Notes: generated by a model from the sequence alone, not told the origin. 64,000 nt of DNA from CAYUYV01 sp050331455 (GCA_050331455.1 JBHJGV010000005.1:86442-150441), one strand, 5' to 3'; positions 28,429 through 37,587 are shown, counted from the first letter of the stretch. A program made the numbers and translations.

Positions 28429-29100
28429 TCATTCGCCGAGAAAGAAGGACCGTTGGGCCGGTTCGATGGCACCGATCAGGGCCTGGATGAAGGCGCCATG
28501 CTTGTCGAAGGCCTCGTCCGGCTGGCGAGAGATGCTGGAGATCCGGATCAGCACGCCGTCGGGAATCCGGCCCTGGAGCCCGACCCGCAAACGAGACCAT
28601 TGCTGCTCCAGCCCCGAGGAGGGCACGTCGCTGCCCACCCGCGTCCAGTAGGTGACGGGCTCGTGCCGGGCCTCTCGGCGGGTTTCCAGACCGATGACCG
28701 GCAGGGTCTCTCCGGCCACGGAAATAGTCCGGCGCCGGGGCTTCGAGACATCGAAGCCGAGGGACGCATAGCACCGCTCCGGCCGGTGGACCTGGAGCGC
28801 ATCGCTCTGGTTCCGGCCATAGGCGATGACCAGCATCAGCCGCTCCCCGTCCGCATTGCGATAGGTGCGTGACACGGTCTGGTCGTAGATCCGGCTGGTG
28901 AGCGAGTCCTCATCGTCCGAAGCGCGCGGCAGGACGGGTGTCACGGTCTTGTCGAGCGACCACCCGGCAAAGGACTCAGGCACCACGTCGTCGAGCACCA
29001 GGGGCGTGCCCGATCCGGTCAGACGCGGAGTCATGAGCAGGGCGGCGACGGCCGCGATGGCCATGGCGATGGCGACGGTCCAAATCCAGGATGCCTTCAT
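28429..29100 (-). CDS. epsI: EpsI domain-containing protein (exosortase-associated)
   Basis: The 223-residue protein has one N-terminal membrane helix (WIWTVAIAMAIAAVAALLM) and an EpsI-type periplasmic domain: VPESFAGWSLD near residue 40, a central RTYRNADGERLMLVIAYGRNQ, then HRPERCYASLGFDV, and GRIPDGVLIRISS. EpsI accompanies exosortases in exopolysaccharide or PEP-CTERM systems; its biochemical role is unclear. In many genomes it is fused to the exosortase; here it is separate and starts 15 bases after the exosortase stop, hence one operon. It ends 35 bases from the convergent PLP enzyme gene. Confidence 0.9.
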   Translation of the reverse strand: MKASWIWTVAIAMAIAAVAALLMTPRLTGSGTPLVLDDVVPESFAGWSLDKTVTPVLPRASDDEDSLTSRIYDQTVSRTYRNADGERLMLVIAYGRNQSDALQVHRPERCYASLGFDVSKPRRRTISVAGETLPVIGLETRREARHEPVTYWTRVGSDVPSSGLEQQWSRLRVGLQGRIPDGVLIRISSISRQPDEAFDKHGAFIQALIGAIEPAQRSFFLGE

Positions 29101-29115
29101 GGGAGCAGACCTCGA

Positions 29116-30048
29116 TCAAGCGGCGGCCGGCGCGTCGGCCCGGCGGCGAAGCAGCCGGATCAGCACCGTATCGACCATCAGGAACACACCGAGCGCCGCT
29201 GTGAACATGACGATACCGGAGAAATCATGGATGAAGCCCTGACCCGCCGCATCGCCGAGATGGTAGGTCACCAGCAAAAGGATCAGCACGCGCACGAGAT
29301 TGGCGATGAAGGCCGCCGGCACCATGAGCAGCAGGAGCGCAATATTGTGCAGACGGCTCGGATGCCCCGCCAGATACACATAAAAGAGGCCCACCGCAGA
29401 CAGGCTGAAGATTGAGTTGAGACCGGCGCAGGCGTCTTTCACCAAGAGCTCGTATTGGCCGATATAGAGCACCACCCCATTCTGGGAGATCGGATAGCCA
29501 AGGGCGTAGAGCCAGTCCGTCGCCACCTCGGAAATCACCTGCTTCAGCGGACCCGTCAGGCCGTTCATGATCCATCCGGGAATGGGCACCGCGAACATCA
29601 GGAACAACAGCGGGAACCAAAGCTGCCGCAGCAGGCGCCAGCCGTGGAAAATCAGCAGGAGACCCATGAGCACGGGCAGAACCGAGCCGACCTCCACGAA
29701 CAGCATGGTCTGGGACCGGCCGACGGCGTAGCAGGCAAGGCCGAAGGCGAGGATCAATCCGCCAAGGACGGGTCGGGGGGCGGACGGTGTCAGGTCGAAG
29801 GCCTTCAGGCGGAAATAGGCGAGTCCGCAGGCCACGGCGATGATAAAGGGCCCGTGGCCGTCCTGGGGCTGCTCCCACGGCCCACTGGACAAACGCGCAA
29901 TGGTCGGCCCGTACAGGGCGACAAAGGCAAGGCCGATCGGCCAGAACACGGCCATGGGGTGGCGCCGGGCCGCATCCACCGCGATCCGGACCTGATGGAT
30001 GCCATCCTTGAGCGCATCGGGAATCCGTTCTGTCACCGCCTGTCCCAT
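29116..30048 (-). CDS. Exosortase (XrtB-like transpeptidase)
   Basis: This 310-residue multi-pass membrane protein has about eight hydrophobic helices from residue 31 on. The exosortase catalytic triad is visible: Cys in VKDACAGLNSIFSL, Arg in AFIANLVRVLILL and His in GFIHDFSGIVMF, in the right order near the C-terminal half. Exosortases cleave and anchor proteins with PEP-CTERM tails, or act within exopolysaccharide export. ATG 30048 has GGGAGAG about 6 bases upstream, and the longer frame to 30309 has no family sequence. It pairs with epsI downstream. I saw no protein with a clear PEP-CTERM tail in this window. Confidence 0.92.
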   Translation of the reverse strand: MGQAVTERIPDALKDGIHQVRIAVDAARRHPMAVFWPIGLAFVALYGPTIARLSSGPWEQPQDGHGPFIIAVACGLAYFRLKAFDLTPSAPRPVLGGLILAFGLACYAVGRSQTMLFVEVGSVLPVLMGLLLIFHGWRLLRQLWFPLLFLMFAVPIPGWIMNGLTGPLKQVISEVATDWLYALGYPISQNGVVLYIGQYELLVKDACAGLNSIFSLSAVGLFYVYLAGHPSRLHNIALLLLMVPAAFIANLVRVLILLLVTYHLGDAAGQGFIHDFSGIVMFTAALGVFLMVDTVLIRLLRRRADAPAAA

Positions 30049-30149
30049 GGGCTCTCTCCCAAACCAAATCTTGTGGGTTTCGGCCCGGACTATGCCACTG
30101 CGCCCCGTCGAAGGGAATGGGGACGCGACCGTGCCCCACAACCGTGAGT

Positions 30150-30182
30150 AAAAAGCGGCCGGGCCGTGCGCACGGCCCGGCC
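30150..30182 (-). terminator. Rho-independent terminator after the amidohydrolase pair
   Basis: A perfect 26-base palindrome (GGCCGGGCCGTGC with GCACGGCCCGGCC) at 30157-30182, followed on the minus strand by GCTTTTT. It lies 18 bases after the stop of the second amidohydrolase and separates that operon from the exosortase genes. Confidence 0.88.
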
Positions 30183-30199
30183 TGCAGACGGATCGCCGT

Positions 30200-31510
30200 T
30201 CAGCGATATTGGAACGGCAGGGTGCCGCGCTCCAGGGAGCGGTAGCGGTCCCGAAGGGCCGTCTGCCGGGAGGTGAGCGGCATGCGCCGGCCCATGATGA
30301 ACAGGTCAACAGGGGCTGAGGTCACCTCCAGGGGATCGCCGTCCCAGATCACCAGATCGGCGTCCTTCCCGGGCTCCAGGGACCCGTAGGTGTCGGCGAT
30401 GCCGAAGATCCGCGCCGGATTGATGGTCACGGCCGCCAGGGCGGCGTCGTGGGGCAGTCCGTTGGCCACGGCAAGGCCCGCCTGTTGGGCCAGCAGACGC
30501 TCATTGTGCGTATCGAAGCTCGTGAACGCGATGGTCACGCCGGCTGCATGGAGGCGGGCGGCATTGTCAAGGCGTGCGGCGATGTCCTCGAAACTGGAAG
30601 GCAGATTGTCCGAAGGCCGTAGAATCACGGGAACGCCGGCCGCGGCGATGTCCTCGGCCACCAGCCATCCTTCGCTCGCCCCGACCAGGATGATCCGAAG
30701 CTCCAACTCCGCCGCCAGAGTCAGCACCGCCCGAATGTCGGATGCCCGATTGACCGCGATGGCCAGGGGCATGGCGCCGAGGGCCGCCGGATGCAGCGCC
30801 TCCAAATCCCTCAGAGACAGGATCGGCTCCTCATGCCTCAGGGCGGCGCCGAGGCTGAAGCTGCCCGGCTGGCGCATGCGCGACTGGCGCAGGGCCTCCT
30901 CCAAAAAGGCGAAAGCCTGGGGCCGGGAGCCGCCGGCGATGCGCCCGCCCCGCTCGCCCAGGGCCACGACCTGCGCGACCTGGGACTGCACCACGAGGTC
31001 GGGGCCAAGGCCCAGATGAATGACGGCGCCGAGACCGCCGAAAATCGTCTCGCCCGGCGCGGTGACCGTCATGGCCCGGGTCACCCCTTCGATGCGGGTG
31101 ACGGGGATGAGGGAGGAAGCCGGATTGAGGGCCGGCACCACATCGAGCGCGGCGGAGAACGGTGCGTTGTCACCCGACCGGTCGTCCCGCGTGCCGTTGA
31201 CGGCCGAGACTTCCTCGATCCCGAGGCTGGAGAAAGCGGTCATGAAACCGGGGGTCACGATCCGCCCGGCTCCGCCGATGACCGTGGCGCCGTCGGGAAT
31301 GTCGAGGTCCTGGCCCACGTCGAGGATGATGCCTTCCTCGATCAGCACGTCCGCAGTCTCAAGAATGCCGGCGGCGCCCATGGTGTGGACCGTGGCATCG
31401 ATGATCACCACCGGATCTTCGACGTCGAGGGCCGCCGACGGCGTTGCGGTCAAGGCAAGCCCGGCGACCAGGGCAAGGGCGCCCAAGGACATAGTCAAAT
31501 GGCGGATCAT
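30200..31510 (-). CDS. Amidohydrolase-family protein lacking the N-terminal metal HxH motif
   Basis: The 436-residue protein has a signal peptide (LGALALVAGLALTATPSAA) and the overall amidohydrolase layout: beta-sandwich start VVIIDATVHTMG, closing motif INPARIFGIADTYGSLEPGK, then ADLVIWDGDPLE. At the place where active relatives have G-I-I-D-x-H-x-H it reads PGFMTAFSSLG, so both metal His are gone. In the barrel the usual His positions are also not evident. It is probably catalytically inactive as a metal hydrolase, or has a partner role. The start overlaps the stop of the upstream active homologue by 4 bases (ATGA), which implies translational coupling and perhaps a heteromer. Confidence 0.87.
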   Translation of the reverse strand: MIRHLTMSLGALALVAGLALTATPSAALDVEDPVVIIDATVHTMGAAGILETADVLIEEGIILDVGQDLDIPDGATVIGGAGRIVTPGFMTAFSSLGIEEVSAVNGTRDDRSGDNAPFSAALDVVPALNPASSLIPVTRIEGVTRAMTVTAPGETIFGGLGAVIHLGLGPDLVVQSQVAQVVALGERGGRIAGGSRPQAFAFLEEALRQSRMRQPGSFSLGAALRHEEPILSLRDLEALHPAALGAMPLAIAVNRASDIRAVLTLAAELELRIILVGASEGWLVAEDIAAAGVPVILRPSDNLPSSFEDIAARLDNAARLHAAGVTIAFTSFDTHNERLLAQQAGLAVANGLPHDAALAAVTINPARIFGIADTYGSLEPGKDADLVIWDGDPLEVTSAPVDLFIMGRRMPLTSRQTALRDRYRSLERGTLPFQYR

Positions 31511-33075
31511 TGGCCGGCCCCTCCGGTCATGGTGTTGTCAATCTGACCGATCTCGAAATCGGTCCGCGGGCTGAGGGCAGGATCGTTGCGGTCATACAGC
31601 AGGGCACCGTCAATGAAGACCTGTTCGGCCTGGGCATAGACGCTGAAGGGATCGCCGGACCACACCACCACGTCGCCGGCCTTGCCCGTTTCGAGGGAAC
31701 CGGTCTCCTCGAAAATGCCCAGGGCCTTCGCGGGGTTGGCGGTGATCCAGGCGATGGCCTGGGCGCGGGTGATGCCGAGGCCGATCCGGTTGCCGTCGGC
31801 CATGGTCTTGGCGGCCTCCTGGTTCAGGCGCTGGATGCCCACATCGCTGTCGGAATGGATGATGGCGCAGGCGCCGGCGGCGTGGATCAGTGCGCCGTTC
31901 TCGCGCACACCGTCATAGGCCTCCATCTTGAAGCCCCACCAGTCGGCCCAGACGGCGGAACAGGTGCCGGCCTCCTTCAAAAGATCGGCGATTTTGTAGG
32001 CCTCGACCGCGTGATGGAACGCCGTAATCTGATAATCGAACTCCCGGGCCACATCGAGCATGATGGCCATTTCGTCCTGACGGTAACAATGCATCTGCAC
32101 CAGGATATCGCCGTCGAGCACGCCTTTAAGGGTCTCGTTGGTCAGGTTGCGCTTGGGGGCTTTGGCCTCTTCGCCTTTCGCGATTTTGGCCTCGTAGGTA
32201 TCCCAGCTGGCCTTGTAATCCGTCGCCGCGATCCAGGCCTCGCGAATCTTGGCGATATTGCCCATGCGCGTGGCGGGGGAGCGGCCGCGGCTGCCATAGA
32301 CCCGCTTGGGGTTCTCGCCGCAGGCCATTTTCAAGGTGTAGGGCGCGCCGGGGAACTTCATGCCCTGGACCGTCCGTGACGAGACATTTTTCAAGGTCAC
32401 GCCTCGCCCGCCGAACAGGTTCGCCGACCCGGGAAGGATGTGCAGGCTGGTGATGCCCCCCGCCAGCGCCCGCGTGAAGCCCGGATCCTGGGGCCACACC
32501 GAATGTTCCGCCCAGACAAAGGCCGTGTTCGGACTGGTGGCCTCATTGCCGTCTGAATGGGCCCGCACACCCGGCGAGGGATAGACCCCCAAATGGGAGT
32601 GGATGTCGATGATGCCGGGGGTCACCCATTTGCCGGATCCGTCGATTTCCTGGACCGTTTCCGCCACCGACAGCCCCGTGCCGACGGCGGCGATGCGCCT
32701 GCCTTCGATCAGCACGCTCGCCTTTTCCAGGCGCTCGCCCGTGCCGGTCAGGACCGTGGCATTGGTGATGAGAACTGTTTCCCCGGGATAGGGCGTGTAG
32801 GTGCTGGGAAAGGCCGGCCCCGTATCCGTTTTCGGTGGCGCGGCCTCAGGCTCGGACTGGTTTGCCGCCGCCTCGATGACGGTCTGCACCAGAACCGGCT
32901 GGAGCCCGTGATTGTGCCCGTCATCCACTTGATGGGCCTGGCCCATCCCGTCGCGGCTGTTCAGATAGACGTCGATCGCCGCGTCGCTCTGGGCAAAGGC
33001 CGGCGCGGCCACCCCCTGCAACAGCCCCAGGGCGCCCGCAAGCACCGGAAGACTGCATTTCCCTAATCCCATCAT
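31507..33075 (-). CDS. Periplasmic amidohydrolase (imidazolonepropionase-like)
   Basis: This 522-residue enzyme has a signal peptide (LPVLAGALGLLQGVAAPAFA, cleavage after AFA). It carries the metal-dependent hydrolase motifs GIIDIHSHLG (two His), a barrel His in ILVQMHCYRQDEM, ITAFHHAVEAYK, and the catalytic Asp in IIHSDSDVG. The C-terminus has ITANPAKALGIFEETGSLETGK, then AGDVVVWSGDP. Such secreted enzymes often cleave peptides or cyclic amides. ATG 33075 or 33072 can serve as start; AAGGG lies upstream. It overlaps the next, degenerate homologue by 4 bases and is divergent from a TonB-dependent receptor across 195 bases. Confidence 0.9.
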   Translation of the reverse strand: MMGLGKCSLPVLAGALGLLQGVAAPAFAQSDAAIDVYLNSRDGMGQAHQVDDGHNHGLQPVLVQTVIEAAANQSEPEAAPPKTDTGPAFPSTYTPYPGETVLITNATVLTGTGERLEKASVLIEGRRIAAVGTGLSVAETVQEIDGSGKWVTPGIIDIHSHLGVYPSPGVRAHSDGNEATSPNTAFVWAEHSVWPQDPGFTRALAGGITSLHILPGSANLFGGRGVTLKNVSSRTVQGMKFPGAPYTLKMACGENPKRVYGSRGRSPATRMGNIAKIREAWIAATDYKASWDTYEAKIAKGEEAKAPKRNLTNETLKGVLDGDILVQMHCYRQDEMAIMLDVAREFDYQITAFHHAVEAYKIADLLKEAGTCSAVWADWWGFKMEAYDGVRENGALIHAAGACAIIHSDSDVGIQRLNQEAAKTMADGNRIGLGITRAQAIAWITANPAKALGIFEETGSLETGKAGDVVVWSGDPFSVYAQAEQVFIDGALLYDRNDPALSPRTDFEIGQIDNTMTGGAGQ

Positions 33076-33270
33076 TTCAACCCTTTGCAGTGAACGGACC
33101 CGGGGGCACCGGCGGCCGCGTGACGTGATCGTTCTGCCGGCACAGTCTTGCCCCGTTTCACCAAACTGTCACCTACGCGGCGTTTGGCGGGTGTAAACCA
33201 TGTGACAAATGTGACGGACCTTTCGACTGGCCGAAGGGTTCATTCCCGGGAATGGCAAAGGGGGCCCGCC

Positions 33271-35703
33271 ATGGGACGACTTTTGAAGGCAACCACATCG
33301 GCAATCGCAGTCCTGGCGCTTGCAGCGCCGGCCGTCGCCCAGGAGGCGGGGCCGTCCGATGAACCATCCGTCCAAGCGCCCGATGCGGAGACCATCATCG
33401 TCATCGGTTCCGTGCCGACCCGGAACCGCACTGAGGCCGTGGCTCCGGAACTCGTTTACGACCGCAAATTCTTCGAGCGCTTCGAGCCCCTGTCCGTGGG
33501 CGATGCGTTGAAGCGGGTGCCGGGCGTGTCCTTTTCCACCGATGTGGGCGAATTCGACGATCCGGGGTTCCGCGGCCTGCCCAACGGCTTCACCCAGATC
33601 CTGATCAACGGCAAGCCGGTGACGAGCGCCGGTGGCGGCGATGCCGCGACCCGGACGGTCTTTGTGGACCGGATCCCCGCGGAATTGATCGAACGTGTGG
33701 AAATCATCCGCAGCCCCGGCGCCGATCTCGATAGCCAGGGCGTGGCCGGCACCATCAACATCGTGCTGAGGGAAGGCGCGTCGCTGCCCGAAGGCGGCTA
33801 TCTGCGCGGCACGGGCATCCGCTATTTCAAGAATGTGGAGGGCAATGAGGGCACCTTCCGCGGCGCCGGCGCCGTGGGCTATGCCGGTAAGGCCATGGGC
33901 GATCGGCTGACCTACTCTCTGAACGCCAATGCCCAGCAGCGCTTCAACAACAAATTCTCCGTCCAGGAAGTGTTCGACCCGGACAATTTCGCCAATGTGG
34001 ACGCGGCGGCCGACGCCCTGGCCATCGGCGGTGTCAACTCCGTGATCGGCGACGGGGAAGAACGCACGGTGCAGTCGGACCTGCGCGAGAATTTCGATAT
34101 CGCCCTCAATGGCGATGCCACTTACGCCTTTGAAGCGGGGCACAAGATCGGCGTCTCCGGCTTCTATATCCGCACGGAACGGGATGAGCGCGAAGACGAA
34201 CTCGTTTTCGAGGATGCGCCCGACAATCTCGTGGAGATCACGGCCCAGGATACGACCTTCGAGCAGGACAATTTCGGGATCGCCGCCGATGGCGAAATCA
34301 TCCTGTCCGAGACGGTCAAACTGAACCTGCGCGGCGCGCTTAACCGTTTTGACAACCAGATCGAGCAGACCGATTTCGAGCTTGCCGCCGAAGACATCGA
34401 AGGCACCCTGCCGACGGAAGCCTCCTTCCTCGAGACCTTCTCGGTGGCCGCATTCAATCCGGAGCAGGATGAGCTGGAAATCATCGACACGGAGGACCGG
34501 GAGGTCCAACTCGACGCAACCGTCACCGTCGACATGATCGATGCGGCCCAGGATTTCGGCTTTACCAGTGTGACCTTCAAAGGCGGCCTCCAGTTCCGCT
34601 TCCGGGATCGCGACAGCGCCCTCCAGGTGTTCGGCTTCGACGACGGTGTTCCGGAACTCGATGATCCGGAGCCCACGGATCTCGGCGGCGTCTTCACGCT
34701 GGAGGAAAACCGCTATGACGGTTTCGCCCTGTTCGACTGGGAAATGACCGACCGTCTCTCCGTCGAAACGGGCCTGCGCTTTGAATACACACAGACCAAT
34801 CAGACGGGCTTTGTGGATGGCAATCCCGTGGATGCAAGCTCTACGGACTTTTTCATGAACCCGTCCGTACACCTGCGCTACCGCTTCCTGGACTGGGCCA
34901 CCTTGCGCATGTCCTATGCCCGCACGGTGCGCCGGCCCGCCTTCAACCAGCGCATCCCCTTCGAACTCGACGACCAGCCGGACGATCTCGACACCACCAC
35001 GGGCAATCCGGACCTTGAGTTCGAAAGCGCGCACGGCGTCGATGTGGGCTTCGAATTCGACCTGCCCGGCGGCGGTGTCATGGGCGTAAACGCGTTCTAC
35101 CGGGACATCTCGGACCTGATCCAGCTCGTCAATCGGGGCCCCAACGGCTTGACCGAGGATGACGATGGCGAGCTGATCGTGGGTGACGATTTCACATTCG
35201 AGAATGTGGGTGATGCCTACACGACCGGCTTCGAATTCGACATCTCGACGCCCCTGACCTTCATCGGATTGCCCACGACGGGTGTGTTCGCGAACTACAC
35301 CTTGTTGCGCTCCCAGGCCGAAAACATTTTCTCGGGCCTTGAGGACCGGGTGCGGATCAATGACCAGCCGCGCTTTGTCTACAATGTCGGCGCAACCCAC
35401 GATTTCGAGACCGCGGGTTTCACCCTGGGCTTTTCCTATCAGCGCCAGGGCCGGGCCACCTCGACCTTTATTGACGAAATTCAGACGACGGACGTCACCG
35501 CCAACCTTGAAGCCTTTATCGAAAAGCGGGTGACGGAATGGCTCGTCGTGCGCCTGTCCGGCAGCAACCTGCTCGATGCGGAGACCCGCCAAGCGGAGGA
35601 GAATTTCGACGGCCCCATCACCATCGGGGACCTGGACAATTTCGAGATCGAGCGGGAAGAAGCCCAGCGCCGCCTGCTGCTCACCGTCCGCGCCGTGTTT
35701 TGA
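33271..35703 (+). CDS. TonB-dependent outer-membrane receptor
   Basis: The 810-residue receptor has a signal peptide (TTSAIAVLALAAPAVAQ), a plug domain (DALKRVPGVSFSTDVGEFDD, then IRSPGADLDSQGVAGTINIVLREG) and a long barrel ending in LLTVRAVF. TonB-dependent receptors take up scarce ligands by energy from the inner membrane. The ligand is suggested by the neighbour: a beta-propeller phytase starts 2 bases after this stop, a pairing known from sphingomonads, Caulobacter and xanthomonads, so inositol phosphates or their metal complexes are likely. ATG 33271 follows AAAGGGGG; the upstream frame lacks a signal. It is divergent from the amidohydrolase pair. Confidence 0.94.
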   Translation: MGRLLKATTSAIAVLALAAPAVAQEAGPSDEPSVQAPDAETIIVIGSVPTRNRTEAVAPELVYDRKFFERFEPLSVGDALKRVPGVSFSTDVGEFDDPGFRGLPNGFTQILINGKPVTSAGGGDAATRTVFVDRIPAELIERVEIIRSPGADLDSQGVAGTINIVLREGASLPEGGYLRGTGIRYFKNVEGNEGTFRGAGAVGYAGKAMGDRLTYSLNANAQQRFNNKFSVQEVFDPDNFANVDAAADALAIGGVNSVIGDGEERTVQSDLRENFDIALNGDATYAFEAGHKIGVSGFYIRTERDEREDELVFEDAPDNLVEITAQDTTFEQDNFGIAADGEIILSETVKLNLRGALNRFDNQIEQTDFELAAEDIEGTLPTEASFLETFSVAAFNPEQDELEIIDTEDREVQLDATVTVDMIDAAQDFGFTSVTFKGGLQFRFRDRDSALQVFGFDDGVPELDDPEPTDLGGVFTLEENRYDGFALFDWEMTDRLSVETGLRFEYTQTNQTGFVDGNPVDASSTDFFMNPSVHLRYRFLDWATLRMSYARTVRRPAFNQRIPFELDDQPDDLDTTTGNPDLEFESAHGVDVGFEFDLPGGGVMGVNAFYRDISDLIQLVNRGPNGLTEDDDGELIVGDDFTFENVGDAYTTGFEFDISTPLTFIGLPTTGVFANYTLLRSQAENIFSGLEDRVRINDQPRFVYNVGATHDFETAGFTLGFSYQRQGRATSTFIDEIQTTDVTANLEAFIEKRVTEWLVVRLSGSNLLDAETRQAEENFDGPITIGDLDNFEIEREEAQRRLLLTVRAVF

Positions 35704-35705
35704 CG

Positions 35706-36941
35706 ATGGCGGCGCATGACACCATGGGGCGGATTTGCGCTCACCGCTCGGGGAGCGGGCAGACCGACCGGCCCGCCATTCGGGCTTTCGGCGGGTTTCA
35801 ACCTGCCCAACGCATGGCCGCCCAACGCATGGCCGCCCTCCGCACTGTTTGTGCCGTGGGTATGCTGTGTTGCCTCCCAAACGCGGCCGCCTTCGCGGGG
35901 AACGCGGCAAAGGTCGTGCTTCTGCCGGAGGTCACTGCCGCGGTGGAGACCGACACGGTCGACACGCTTGAAGATGTCGCCGACGATCCGGCCATCTGGG
36001 TGCATCCGGACCGCGCCGAAGGCAGCCTCATTCTCGGTACGGACAAGCGCTTCGGCTTGCGTGTCTATCGTCTCGATGGGGAGGAAATCCAGGCCCTGCC
36101 CATCGGGCGGTTGAACAATGTGGACCTGATCCAGGACGTGACCCTGGCCGACTGGTCCGGCGACCTTGCCGCCGCCACCAATCGCAGCGAAGACAGCGTG
36201 GTTCTGTTTTCGATCACCGAAGCCGGGGCACGCGAATTGGGCCGCTTCTCGACGGCGCCGGAACCCTATGGTTTTTGCATGGGCCTTGACGGGGACGCCG
36301 TGACCCTCTTCGTGGCCCACAAACAGGGCTTCGTGCAGCCCTTCGTCCTGACGGCCCTCGAAGAGCTGCCGCTCATTCGCCCTCCCCTCTTTTTCGACAG
36401 CCAGATCGAAGGCTGCGTATTCGATCCCTTCGGTGCTCGGCTGTTTGTCGGCGAAGAGGAAAAAGGGATCTGGTCCGTGCCCTATCAGGACGGCGTGTTC
36501 GACGGGGCGGCGAAAAGACTCATTGATCGGACGGGACCAGGCCGGGCGCTGACGGCCGATGTGGAAGGCCTCACGCTCTATCAGAACGACAAGGGCCAGG
36601 GTCTGCTGATTGCCTCGTCCCAGGGCAGCGACATGTTCGTGATGTACAGTCTGACGGTGCCGGACCTGCCCATCGTCACGGCATTCCGGATCGTGGCCGA
36701 TCCCTTCACCGGCATCGACGGGGCCCAGGAGACCGACGGCCTTGCGGCAACGCCCGTTCCCTTGGGAGCGCGTTTTCCCGACGGGGCCCTGGTGGTGCAG
36801 GATGGTTTCAATGTCGGCGAGGATCTCTCCCGGGACGGACGGACGGAAACGGACAAGCCTCTCGCACCCCAGAACTTCAAGATCGTTGATTTTCGTGCGA
36901 TCGATCGGGCCCTGCGCGGCGAGCAGCAAGACCGGCCCTGA
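35706..36941 (+). CDS. Beta-propeller phytase
   Basis: This enzyme releases phosphate from phytate in a calcium-dependent way. Family motifs are in order: VADDPAIWVHPD, the strand GLRVYRLDGEE, LNNVDL, QIEGCVFDPFGARLFVGEEEKGIW split over two strands, ADVEGLTLY, SSQGSDMFVMY and ETDGLAATP. The start is uncertain: ATG 35706 follows the receptor stop by 2 bases (411 residues), whereas ATG 35814 or 35829 would give a normal signal peptide (LRTVCAVGMLCCLPNAAAFAG). The two later ATGs lie inside a 15-bp tandem duplication. Position behind a TonB receptor supports a periplasmic or surface phytate-use role. Confidence 0.92.
   Translation: MAAHDTMGRICAHRSGSGQTDRPAIRAFGGFQPAQRMAAQRMAALRTVCAVGMLCCLPNAAAFAGNAAKVVLLPEVTAAVETDTVDTLEDVADDPAIWVHPDRAEGSLILGTDKRFGLRVYRLDGEEIQALPIGRLNNVDLIQDVTLADWSGDLAAATNRSEDSVVLFSITEAGARELGRFSTAPEPYGFCMGLDGDAVTLFVAHKQGFVQPFVLTALEELPLIRPPLFFDSQIEGCVFDPFGARLFVGEEEKGIWSVPYQDGVFDGAAKRLIDRTGPGRALTADVEGLTLYQNDKGQGLLIASSQGSDMFVMYSLTVPDLPIVTAFRIVADPFTGIDGAQETDGLAATPVPLGARFPDGALVVQDGFNVGEDLSRDGRTETDKPLAPQNFKIVDFRAIDRALRGEQQDRP
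35805..35838 (+). repeat. 15-bp tandem duplication carrying two candidate phytase start codons
   Basis: The unit GCCCAACGCATGGCC occurs twice in a row (35805-35819 and 35820-35834), followed by another GCCC. Each unit contains an in-frame ATG (35814, 35829), so the duplication keeps the frame. Confidence 0.95.
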
Positions 36942-36963
36942 AACATGACCCGATTGAGGACAA

Positions 36964-37003
36964 AAAATGGGCCCAACGATCGTGTGATCACTGGGCCCAT
37001 TTT
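36964..37003. terminator. Bidirectional terminator between phytase and convergent gene
   Basis: A 12-bp stem (AAAATGGGCCCA with TGGGCCCATTTT) with a 16-base loop. T follows on the plus side and six T on the minus side, so it can serve both the phytase operon and the minus-strand gene ending at 37024. Confidence 0.85.
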
Positions 37004-37023
37004 CCAATTAAGATGAAGTCCGC

Positions 37024-37587
37024 TTACCGCACCCGGACGAGTTGACCTTTCACAGTCCGCACGAGGCTGCCGTCCACTGTGCGTGTGTAGATCAGGTCCA
37101 TACCCCGATCCGTTATGGCCCGGTGGTATGCCTGGACTTCCGACTGGCCATCGTCGCGAACGGTAAATGTGCTGATGATCAGGGCGTTGTCATCAAGACG
37201 GGCCCAGCGCAGCACGCCCCCGTCGCGCGGATCGCCGCTATCGAGCGCCCACCAGAGATTGTCCTTGCCTTTTTGGAAAATGACTTCCCGGGTGTCGACC
37301 TCCTCAATGGGATCGTCCGGTGTGCCCTTTTTGCGCTTTACCGTGGCCGTCGTGAGCTTGAACCGGTTCTCACCGGCGGGCCCCAAGGTCACGCCAATGT
37401 CGCGGGCCGTGACGTGAAAATGCACGGACACTTCGCTTTCCGAAATGGCAGAACCCTTCCAGGTTCCATAAAAAGCCTCGACGGACAGCCTTTGTGCATG
37501 GGCCGGCACGGCGAGCGTCAGCGCCAGTGCCATGCATGCCACCGTAAGCGTGCGAGCTAGTGGAAAAGTAGCTGGTAGTCGACCCAT
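37024..37587 (-). CDS. Secreted hypothetical protein
   Basis: The 187-residue protein has a clear signal peptide (LTVACMALALTLAVPAHAQ). The mature part is a small beta-rich domain with AFYGTWKGSAISESE near the new N-terminus, DIGVTLGPAGENRFKLTT, and VRDDGQSEVQAYHRAITD near the end. The pattern resembles lipocalin/calycin-like lipid- or ligand-binding domains, but I cannot assign a family. ATG 37587 has GGGAGGGA about 5 bases upstream. It stands alone between a bidirectional terminator and the hemF gene. Confidence 0.8.
   Translation of the reverse strand: MGRLPATFPLARTLTVACMALALTLAVPAHAQRLSVEAFYGTWKGSAISESEVSVHFHVTARDIGVTLGPAGENRFKLTTATVKRKKGTPDDPIEEVDTREVIFQKGKDNLWWALDSGDPRDGGVLRWARLDDNALIISTFTVRDDGQSEVQAYHRAITDRGMDLIYTRTVDGSLVRTVKGQLVRVR

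Noticed and set aside
33169..35910. 913-codon minus-strand open frame opposite the TonB receptor
   Set aside because: An antisense shadow of a high-GC gene; the receptor motifs are on the plus strand.
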